Shown: positions 6,482-12,854 of the stretch, piece by piece
Layout: each line of letters begins with the position of its first letter
Position numbering within the stretch: the stretch's first letter is position 1
Origin: Actinomycetota bacterium
GTDB taxonomy: Bacteria; Actinomycetota; Actinomycetes; Nanopelagicales; Nanopelagicaceae
DNA: 13,928 nucleotides
Direction of reading: 5' to 3'
Assembly: GCA_009698295.1 (NCBI GenBank)
Contig: WLQO01000017.1
Span: 1 to 13,928, forward strand
Position numbers and translations under genes: made by a program
The notes under the pieces: generated by a model
Told to the model about the DNA's origin: nothing
Database searches by the model: none
The model's input: only the letters and a program-made list of their open reading frames with translations

Positions 6482-7937
6482 GGTCAATCGCCGCAGTAAT
6501 TCGGGCCAAAGAGGTTTCTTTTCCGAGCAACTCCATAGATTCAAAGAGTGGTGGAGAAATTGTTGACCCAGTAGTTGCAATTCGAACTGCCCCAAAAGCG
6601 ATACGTGGCTTTAGTCCGAGCTCTTCGATTAACGAAGCGCGTAACGCCGCTTCGATCGAATCGTGGTTCCAGGTTGTAAGCGGCGTTAATTCAGCCAGAG
6701 TGCGTATTAAAACATCTTTCGATGCAGGATCTGTGACCTTAGAAAGTGATGCTTCTTCAACCGTAAATTTCTCTACAAATAAGAAACGGAGCATCGCAGG
6801 TACTTCATCCAACTTTACGATTCGCTCTTGAATCAGCGGGAGCGCTTGCTTAACTAACGCGATTTCAGCGTCACTTCCGGTGATAACCCCTGCTTTAGTC
6901 AAAAACGGTAGCGACCATTTCAGGAATTCTTCAAGCGTTAGCGCACGTATTTTGTCGCCATTGATTGCTTCCAACTTCTTCATATCAAAGCGCGCAGGTG
7001 ATGAGTGAACTTTATCTACGGTAAATAACTCGCAGAGTTCGGCCATGGTGACATTTTCGCGGTCATCACCAGGTGACCAACCGAGAAGTGCTAAGTAATT
7101 ACAGATCGCCTCAGGTAAATAACCTTGTTCGCGATACCACGCGATTGAAACTTCACCGTTGCGCTTGGAAAGTTTGGCATTGTCCTGTCCCATCACAAAT
7201 GGCAGGTGGGCAAAGACTGGGTAATCAGCAAGAGCAACGCCCATCGCTTGATATACCCGGATCTGTCGTGGTGTTGAAGAAAGCAAATCCTCTCCGCGCA
7301 AAACGTGAGTTACCTTCATCAAAATATCGTCAACAGCAACAGCCAAGGTGTACAGAGGTGAACCATCTGCGCGCACTAAGACAAAGTCAGGTACAAATTT
7401 GTGATCAAAAGTTACATCTCCGCGAATTTCATCGGTAAATGTGGTGCTGCCATCTGGCATACGCATGCGGACAACTGCTGCTCTGCCTTGTGACTTATAG
7501 GCTGCAATTTGATCTGCTGTTAGATCACGGCAATGTCCGTTGTAACCAGGTGCAACATTTGCTGCGCGCTGTGCCTCGCGAACTGCTTCCAACTCATCTG
7601 GTGAGCAGTAACAGTGATAGGCATCTTTCTGATCCAAAAACTTCTGCGCCCAATGTGCATAGATATCTAAACGTTGTGATTGCAGATAAGGACCATTGTC
7701 GCCACCGACTTCCGGACCTTCATCCCAGTTGAGGCCGAGCCATTTCAAGGTATCAATCGCAGCTTGGATGTATTCATCGGTTACACGAGTTGTGTCGGTA
7801 TCTTCAATACGGAATAAGAATGTGCCACCGGTGTGACGTGCGTATGCCCAATCAAATAAAGCAGTGCGGATATTTCCAACGTGCAGATCTCCAGTTGGAG
7901 ATGGCGCAAAACGTACCTTTACTTTTTTCTCACTCAC
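6477..7937 (-). CDS. gltX: Glutamyl-tRNA synthetase (probably non-discriminating)
   Basis: Class I aminoacyl-tRNA synthetase of 486 aa, full length for the bacterial enzyme. The HIGH-type motif is HVGN (residues 19-22) within RFAPSPTGDLHVGNIRTALF, and the KMSKS-type motif is KLSKR (254-258). A CYC...GHC cysteine pattern (108-135) sits where many GluRS bind zinc. The catalytic half is followed by an alpha-helical anticodon-binding half. It attaches glutamate to tRNA-Glu. In actinobacteria lacking GlnRS it also charges tRNA-Gln, which GatCAB then amidates; the neighbouring tRNA-Gln and tRNA-Glu genes fit this, but GatCAB is not in the window. The start is GTG at 7937, overlapping the stop of the upstream hydrolase (GTGA), with a strong Shine-Dalgarno nearby. 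Confidence 0.97.
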   Translation of the reverse strand: MSEKKVKVRFAPSPTGDLHVGNIRTALFDWAYARHTGGTFLFRIEDTDTTRVTDEYIQAAIDTLKWLGLNWDEGPEVGGDNGPYLQSQRLDIYAHWAQKFLDQKDAYHCYCSPDELEAVREAQRAANVAPGYNGHCRDLTADQIAAYKSQGRAAVVRMRMPDGSTTFTDEIRGDVTFDHKFVPDFVLVRADGSPLYTLAVAVDDILMKVTHVLRGEDLLSSTPRQIRVYQAMGVALADYPVFAHLPFVMGQDNAKLSKRNGEVSIAWYREQGYLPEAICNYLALLGWSPGDDRENVTMAELCELFTVDKVHSSPARFDMKKLEAINGDKIRALTLEEFLKWSLPFLTKAGVITGSDAEIALVKQALPLIQERIVKLDEVPAMLRFLFVEKFTVEEASLSKVTDPASKDVLIRTLAELTPLTTWNHDSIEAALRASLIEELGLKPRIAFGAVRIATTGSTISPPLFESMELLGKETSLARITAAIDL

Positions 7938-8722
7938 GGCTTTGCACTCACCTTATTTGTTAGTTCACCAAGACCCTCGATGCCGACAACGACATTGCCG
8001 CGCGCGATTAGCGGACCAATCCCTGCAGGAGTTCCGGTAATGATTACATCGCCAGGCAACAGAGTCATAACCTGTGAGACAAAGACGACGATATCTGTGA
8101 CTTTAAAGATCATCTGATCCAAAGTGGCATCCTGACGAATCTCATCATTTACTTTAGAGAAGATGCGCTGTGTACCCGGTACGAAATCAGTTTCAATCCA
8201 AGGTCCAAGCGGACAGAAAGTGTCAAAGCCCTTAGCGCGCGCCCATTGTCCATCGCTCTTCTGTAGCTCGCGGCAAGTCACATCATTTGCCAAGGTGTAG
8301 CCAAAGATAACTTCGTTAACGCGTTCTTTGGGAACATCTTTACAGACGCGGCCGATCACAACTGCAAGTTCTGCTTCGTAATCAATTGTTGGGGCCATCG
8401 CCGGCCAAACAATTGTGTCTCCTGGGCCAATCACTGATGTATTTGGCTTTAAAAAGATAATTGGTTCTTTAGGTACATCTGAACCCATCTCTTTTGCATG
8501 ATCAGCGTAGTTCTTACCTACTGCAACGATCTTGCTCCGCGGAATCACTGGGGCTAATAAACGAACCTTGGAGAGTTCTACCTTTGCCGCAGTCTTTGTC
8601 ACGCCGTGATAAATCGGATCTCCCGAAATTACGGTAATTGAATTATCGTCCTCTAAAACCCCAAAGAGCGGGTCAGCGCCAAGACCTGATTCAGGACCTG
8701 GAGTGAATCGAACGATACGCAT
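7934..8722 (-). CDS. Fumarylacetoacetate hydrolase (FAH) family protein
   Basis: Protein of 262 aa with a short N-terminal domain and a C-terminal FAH domain starting near KIVAVGKNYADHAKEM (64-79). Metal ligands typical of the family are visible as DYEAEL (Glu116, Glu118) and the Asp in ANDVT (147). Further conserved parts are FLKPNTSVIGPGD (90-102) and TGTPAGIG near the C-terminus. FAH-family enzymes act on beta-diketo acids or related substrates, for example as hydratases, isomerases, decarboxylases (including oxaloacetate) or acylpyruvate hydrolases. The exact substrate is not predictable. The linkage with gltX resembles Mycobacterium tuberculosis, where a similar gene precedes its glutamyl-tRNA synthetase gene. 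Its stop overlaps the gltX GTG, so it is probably co-translated with it. The Shine-Dalgarno is weak. Confidence 0.9.
   Translation of the reverse strand: MRIVRFTPGPESGLGADPLFGVLEDDNSITVISGDPIYHGVTKTAAKVELSKVRLLAPVIPRSKIVAVGKNYADHAKEMGSDVPKEPIIFLKPNTSVIGPGDTIVWPAMAPTIDYEAELAVVIGRVCKDVPKERVNEVIFGYTLANDVTCRELQKSDGQWARAKGFDTFCPLGPWIETDFVPGTQRIFSKVNDEIRQDATLDQMIFKVTDIVVFVSQVMTLLPGDVIITGTPAGIGPLIARGNVVVGIEGLGELTNKVSAKP
7947..7954 (-). promoter_or_regulatory. Shine-Dalgarno AAGGTGAG for gltX
   Basis: AAGGTGAG on the minus strand lies 9 nt upstream of the GTG start of gltX, inside the end of the FAH-family gene. It supports GTG 7937 over downstream alternatives and suggests gltX is translated well despite its non-ATG start. 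Confidence 0.6.
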
Positions 8723-8731
8723 TGGGCTATC

Positions 8732-9055
8732 TTACGCCCTTGTTACGCTGCCGTTTGCATCGATATGAAAGATCGTAGCCTGCGGAGAATTATCGGTAAT
8801 TACTGCAGTCTTTGCACTTTTTTCACCAGCAATGACTACGCCTTCGATTCCGGCAATTTGTGATGCGGCCGCAACTGTAAAAACAGCTTCGATTGCATCT
8901 AGCGTAAGTTTTGGCGCTGCAATATTTATCGCAACATATGTGCGCCCAGTTGTATCGCGTAAAGCAGCGGCTTGCTTAGCGCCTGTGCGCGCCAAAGTTG
9001 AAGTAGCCAAAGTCGCTAACTTTTGATCTTCGGGATTTGAAAAGGTATTACTCAT
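8732..9055 (-). CDS. Cytidine-deaminase-like protein lacking catalytic residues
   Basis: Small protein of 107 aa that I place in the actinobacterial 'cytidine deaminase' family found after the CorC/HlyC gene. The ALRDTTGRTYVAINIAAP stretch (31-48) corresponds to the core strands of CDA, where active enzymes read GALL...DGRIYTGCNVE. The following helix should carry the zinc motif (C/H)AE and later PCxxC. Here the helix reads TLDAIEAVF, and the protein has no cysteine at all and a single histidine. It therefore cannot bind the catalytic zinc and is predicted to be enzymatically inactive. Its 5' end overlaps the CorC/HlyC gene by 8 nt. The function is unknown. Its retention in a compact genome argues for a structural or regulatory role. 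Confidence 0.8.
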   Translation of the reverse strand: MSNTFSNPEDQKLATLATSTLARTGAKQAAALRDTTGRTYVAINIAAPKLTLDAIEAVFTVAAASQIAGIEGVVIAGEKSAKTAVITDNSPQATIFHIDANGSVTRA

Positions 9056-10328
9056 GATCTTCTAACGTCTCATCCTTTAACCGTTCAATAATTACGCTGC
9101 TGATCTTACGACGACGTCCAAGAGGTCGCTCGGATGTAATCGACCAACCTAAGAGAGAAATCGTGCTTCCTGCAATAGGTACGCGACCAAGTTTCTGGGC
9201 CATTAATCCACCGATCGTGTCAACATCTTCAGAATCAGCTTTATCGAAATCAATCTTTAACTCATCGGCTAGATCTTCAATATGTAAAGTCGCCTTTGCG
9301 CGAGCCTTATCCTCGTTGATCCAAATAAAAGCTTCTACTCCATCATCGAATTCATCGGCAATTTCGCCCACAATTTCTTCGATAATATCTTCGATAGTAA
9401 TAATTCCAGCAGTTCCGCCATATTCGTCAACCACGATCGCCAAGTGAATCTGATCGCGTTGCATCTCTTTTAAAAGTTCAGCGGCGATCTTAATTTCTGG
9501 CACAAAAACTGCTGGGCGCATATGTTGCTCAACTTTTTCAGTGGTTTCAGATTCGTGATGATCAAGGGCGCGTCGAGCCAAATCCTTGACATATGCGATA
9601 CCAATAATATTGTCGAGGTTTTCACCGACAACTGGAATTCGAGAATAGCCAGAGCGCAGCGCTAAGGAAAGTGCTTGGCGCAGAGACTTGTCGCGTTCTA
9701 CCCAAACCATATCCGTGCGGTGCACCATCAACTCGCGAACCAAAGTATCTCCTAGTTCAAAAACCGAGTGGATCATCTCGTGTTCATCGGATTCCACGAG
9801 CCCGCGCTCATGGGCTTGATCTACTAAGTCACGCAGTTCTGCTTCGTTGGTAAATGGACCAGTGCGAAATCCCTTACCTGGTGTAATCGCATTACCGATT
9901 GCGATCAACAAGTTAGTAACTGGCCCCAAGATAAATGCCAAGAAGTAGGCAACTGATATTCCAGCGCGCGCCCATTTATGTGGTTGTTGGCGACCCAACG
10001 TGCGAGGCCCAACGCCGATTACGACATAAGAAAGGACAACCATGATCACAACTGTTAGCGCCATTGCTTGCGCTGATGAGTATTGGCGCAAGAGCGCAAC
10101 TGCAAGAAGTGCGGCGGCGGTAAATTCGCAGATTTTGCGCACCAATAGCAATACATTTAAATAACGTGAAGGTTGCTGCGAATATTTCTTAAGCAAATGC
10201 CCGCCGCGCTTGGTCTCTAACTCCTCAATAAGAATTCGAGAGATTGATGTAAGCGCTGATTCGGATGCAGCCAGAAAACCAGCAAAGGCGATTAGGGCGA
10301 TGATCGCGGTGATATTAAAGGCGTTCAT
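9048..10328 (-). CDS. CNNM/CorC (HlyC) family membrane protein with CBS pair
   Basis: Membrane protein of 426 aa. Domain order: an N-terminal CNNM (DUF21) transmembrane region with about four hydrophobic segments (residues 1-150), beginning with a short helix followed by SESALTSISR; then the conserved NEAELRDLVDQAHERG linker (161-176); a CBS-domain pair (about 198-325, with HLAIVVDEYGGTAGIITIED as the second CBS hallmark); and a C-terminal CorC/HlyC domain (about 335-420). Family members are linked to Mg2+/Co2+ efflux; the 'hemolysin' name is historical. In mycobacteria the orthologous gene follows ybeY. The start ATG overlaps the ybeY stop by 4 nt (ATGA) and the stop overlaps the next gene. 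Nothing looks truncated. Confidence 0.92.
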   Translation of the reverse strand: MNAFNITAIIALIAFAGFLAASESALTSISRILIEELETKRGGHLLKKYSQQPSRYLNVLLLVRKICEFTAAALLAVALLRQYSSAQAMALTVVIMVVLSYVVIGVGPRTLGRQQPHKWARAGISVAYFLAFILGPVTNLLIAIGNAITPGKGFRTGPFTNEAELRDLVDQAHERGLVESDEHEMIHSVFELGDTLVRELMVHRTDMVWVERDKSLRQALSLALRSGYSRIPVVGENLDNIIGIAYVKDLARRALDHHESETTEKVEQHMRPAVFVPEIKIAAELLKEMQRDQIHLAIVVDEYGGTAGIITIEDIIEEIVGEIADEFDDGVEAFIWINEDKARAKATLHIEDLADELKIDFDKADSEDVDTIGGLMAQKLGRVPIAGSTISLLGWSITSERPLGRRRKISSVIIERLKDETLEDHE

Positions 10329-10762
10329 GCACTCTCCTGGTATTTCTCAACTAAATCTTCTTGTAAAGCAAACATAACTTTCTCTTCATCCGCGGTGGCA
10401 TGGTCATAACCCAAGATGTGGAGCAGGCCATGCGCTGCCAAGATAAAGATCTCATGATCAATTGAATGGCCAGCCGATACTGCTTGCTGAGCAGCAACTA
10501 CTGGTGCAATAACGATATCTCCCAAAGTTACCGCTTCATTTTCTGCCGCTGGCATATCCATTGGGAAAGAAAGTACATCGGTAGGACCGCCTTCATCCAT
10601 CCATTTAATGTGAAGCTCAGTCATCTCTTCAATATCGACGAAAACCAAGTTAACTTCACATTCCGGGTTTAATTTCAATTCCACAAGAGAGTTTTGCAGC
10701 AAATCACGAACGCTCTCGGTGGGCACGAGTTCGCCAGACTTATTGGTGATTTCTATTGTCAT
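10325..10762 (-). CDS. ybeY: Endoribonuclease YbeY (rRNA maturation factor)
   Basis: Single-domain metalloprotein of 145 aa, normal for the family. The zinc-binding motif HGLLHILGYDH (His111, His115, His121) is intact, and GPTDVLSFPMD (59-69) is the second family signature. YbeY is a cytosolic endoribonuclease needed for 16S rRNA 3'-end maturation and ribosome quality control. It lies 6 nt after phoH and overlaps the CorC/HlyC gene by 4 nt; phoH-ybeY-corC is one of the most conserved bacterial gene strings. No strong Shine-Dalgarno is seen, which suggests coupling to phoH translation. Confidence 0.97.
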   Translation of the reverse strand: MTIEITNKSGELVPTESVRDLLQNSLVELKLNPECEVNLVFVDIEEMTELHIKWMDEGGPTDVLSFPMDMPAAENEAVTLGDIVIAPVVAAQQAVSAGHSIDHEIFILAAHGLLHILGYDHATADEEKVMFALQEDLVEKYQESA

Positions 10763-10768
10763 ATGATT

Positions 10769-11752
10769 TTATGAGTTACGGATATTACGAGGAGCAGATT
10801 TTGCCTCGTCATACTTTTCATACGCTTTTACGATATCGCCGATCAATCGGTGGCGAACCACATCTTCAGCGGTTAGTTCTAAGAAAGCGATATCGTCGAT
10901 ATCTTTCAAGATATTAGTGATGATGCGAAGGCCTGAGTGAGCGCCATTAGGGAGATCTACCTGAGTGATATCTCCGGTCACGACCATCTTTGAGCCAAAT
11001 CCCAAACGAGTTAAGAACATCTTCATCTGTTCCGGAGTCGTGTTCTGCGCTTCATCCAAGATGATAAATGCATCATTTAAGGTGCGACCGCGCATATAGG
11101 CAAGGGGCGCAACTTCAATAACACCGGTTTGCATCAAACGCGGAATCGAATCAACATCAATCATGTCGTGCAGCGCATCAAAGAGCGGACGCAGGTAAGG
11201 ATCAATCTTCTCGCTTAACGTACCCGGCAAGAACCCAAGATGTTCGCCAGCTTCGACCGCTGGACGAGTCAAGATAATGCGATTTACTTTCTTGGCCTGC
11301 AAAGCTGCGACGGCCTTAGCCATCGCTAAATATGTCTTTCCTGTACCAGCTGGGCCAATACCAAAAGTGATCGTGTTATCTTCAATTGCATCTACATAAC
11401 GTTTTTGATTAGCCGTCTTAGGGCGAATCGTGCGACCGCGGTTAGAGACGATATTTAAAGAAAGAACTTCTGCAGGACTTTCTGCGGGTTCTTCTCCCAA
11501 CATTGCGATGCTGCGCGTGACTGCATCAACGGTCAGCGCTTGCCCAGAACGGATAACAACAACCATTTCAGCAAATAACTTTTCTAGCGCTAGGCAATCG
11601 ATATGTGGCCCGCGCAGAGTTATCTCATTACTGCGCACAGTGATATTTACACTTGGGAAAGCTGCTTCAATAACTCTTAAGTTGGCATCGCCGGCGCCGA
11701 TTAGTGCGACCATCGAAATTGCAGGCGGGATAGTGATCAGAGTTCGCTCCAT
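10769..11752 (-). CDS. PhoH family ATPase (PhoH/PhoL)
   Basis: Cytosolic P-loop ATPase of about 327 aa. An N-terminal KH-like region (residues 10-60, with VRSNEITLRG) precedes the ATPase domain with Walker A GPAGTGKT (133-140), the LTRPAVEAGEHLGFLPG stretch (161-177) and Walker B FIILDEAQN (229-237); VVTGD follows as the sensor motif. PhoH proteins pair genetically with YbeY and are proposed to act in RNA metabolism as helicase-like partners. A longer frame opens at GTG 11797 and would overlap the HIT gene by 26 nt. I prefer ATG 11752, where the protein begins MERTLITIP like its relatives, although no clear Shine-Dalgarno precedes it. The gap to the HIT stop is then 19 nt. Confidence 0.94.
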   Translation of the reverse strand: MERTLITIPPAISMVALIGAGDANLRVIEAAFPSVNITVRSNEITLRGPHIDCLALEKLFAEMVVVIRSGQALTVDAVTRSIAMLGEEPAESPAEVLSLNIVSNRGRTIRPKTANQKRYVDAIEDNTITFGIGPAGTGKTYLAMAKAVAALQAKKVNRIILTRPAVEAGEHLGFLPGTLSEKIDPYLRPLFDALHDMIDVDSIPRLMQTGVIEVAPLAYMRGRTLNDAFIILDEAQNTTPEQMKMFLTRLGFGSKMVVTGDITQVDLPNGAHSGLRIITNILKDIDDIAFLELTAEDVVRHRLIGDIVKAYEKYDEAKSAPRNIRNS

Positions 11753-11771
11753 ATAGTCAGAGATACTACTT

Positions 11772-12119
11772 TTAACCGGGTGGCCAAGCGAGCCCACGAC
11801 CGCCTAAGAGATGTAAATGAGCGTGGAAGACGCTTTGGCCAGCATCGGCACCGGTATTAAAGACGGTGCGATAACCACTTAGCCCGCGATCGGATGCAAT
11901 TTGATCGGCGGCGGTAAAGAGCGCGGCGGTGATTGTCGCTGACATCTTTGCAAGAGCAGCAGCGTTTTCAGTATGGACTGTGGGGATAATCAAAACATGG
12001 GTTGGAGCTTGCGGATTTAAATCATTAAAGGCGACAACATTCTCGTTACGAAAGACAATATCTGCAGGAATCACACCATCGATAATTTTGCAGAAGATGC
12101 AATCTGGATCTAGCGCCAT
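11772..12119 (-). CDS. HIT-family (HINT-like) nucleotide-binding protein
   Basis: Histidine-triad protein of 115 aa, the usual size of bacterial HINT. It begins with CIFCKIIDGVIPA (7-19) and has FNDLNPQAPTHVLIIP (31-46) and the triad FHAHLHLLGGR (98-108; His99, His101, His103) followed by the standard WPPG C-terminus. HINT enzymes hydrolyse adenosine 5'-phosphoramidates and aminoacyl-AMP-like molecules in the cytosol. Gene placement between rsmE and phoH is familiar in actinobacteria. The ribosome binding site AAAGG overlaps the end of rsmE, 12 nt from the ATG, and the intergenic gap is 15 nt. Confidence 0.96.
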   Translation of the reverse strand: MALDPDCIFCKIIDGVIPADIVFRNENVVAFNDLNPQAPTHVLIIPTVHTENAAALAKMSATITAALFTAADQIASDRGLSGYRTVFNTGADAGQSVFHAHLHLLGGRGLAWPPG

Positions 12120-12134
12120 AAGTTGACTATACCT

Positions 12135-12854
12135 TTACCAGATTTTCAGTGCAGCGTTTACGCCAGAAAGCGCTGCCATTCCTGCATGGGCCGAACGAAA
12201 TATAGGTCGTCCCATAAGCGCAACTTGCGCACCGGCAGAAGTGAAAAGCGCTAATTCTTCGTCAGTGATTCCACCTTCTGGTCCAATGATGATTAGAACT
12301 TTTTTAACTCCTGGCTTAATAACTTCCGTTAGCTTTTGAGCAGCACTTTCGTGGAAGACGATCGCTAAATCGTAATTAACAATTTCAGCCACGATCTTCT
12401 TGGCATCTAAAACTCCCATTACAAAAGGGATGCGATTGCGTCGTGTCTGTTTGCTCGCCTCGCGCGCAGTTGTGGCTAACTTTGGCATCAGATCAGGGGT
12501 TGCCTTACCAATCGAGCGCGCAGCAGACCACAATAAAATTACATCCGCACCGCCTGCGGTGTTTAGCTCGATCGATTCTTTGATTCGATCGCCTTTAGTC
12601 AGCGCTTGAGCAACTGTGAATTCGACAGGAAGCGCTTCTTCGAAACCAGATGATGAGACTTTGACTGTCATAGATTTCTTAGCAATTGCAATTACTTCCA
12701 CAATTGACCAAGCGCCTTGCCCATTTGATAAAGCCAGACCATCACCGATTTGAGTTCGTAATACGCGAATGGCATGTCCGGCATCATCGCCAGCAAATTC
12801 GTATGTGCTCCCAACCGTTGTCGGAAGATCGCTAACGAAGAAAAGGCTCAGCAT
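12135..12854 (-). CDS. rsmE: 16S rRNA (uracil-1498-N3)-methyltransferase
   Basis: SPOUT methyltransferase of 239 aa, complete. An N-terminal PUA-like part (1-70) precedes the knotted catalytic domain. Conserved parts are VAQALTKGDRIKESIE (82-97), the AREASKQTRRNRIP stretch (130-143) and IIIGPEGGITDEEL (188-201), which forms the S-adenosylmethionine pocket. It methylates U1498 of 16S rRNA in the assembled 30S subunit. Two positions drift from the usual pattern: the TELG region reads ELNTAGGAD (96-104), and the final LRT-x-TA motif of the knot reads FRSAHA (219-224). The fold should be kept, but the divergence is worth noting. The start ATG shares one base with the dnaJ stop (TAATG). Confidence 0.93.
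   Translation of the reverse strand: MLSLFFVSDLPTTVGSTYEFAGDDAGHAIRVLRTQIGDGLALSNGQGAWSIVEVIAIAKKSMTVKVSSSGFEEALPVEFTVAQALTKGDRIKESIELNTAGGADVILLWSAARSIGKATPDLMPKLATTAREASKQTRRNRIPFVMGVLDAKKIVAEIVNYDLAIVFHESAAQKLTEVIKPGVKKVLIIIGPEGGITDEELALFTSAGAQVALMGRPIFRSAHAGMAALSGVNAALKIW

Noticed and set aside
7073..7732. Two consecutive plus-strand open frames opposite gltX
   Set aside because: They lie wholly inside gltX on the other strand, have no recognisable domain, and composition typical of shadow frames.
11753..11797. Longer phoH start at GTG 11797
   Set aside because: It would overlap the HIT gene by 26 nt and adds residues absent from the usual MERTL-type N-terminus; ATG 11752 fits better.
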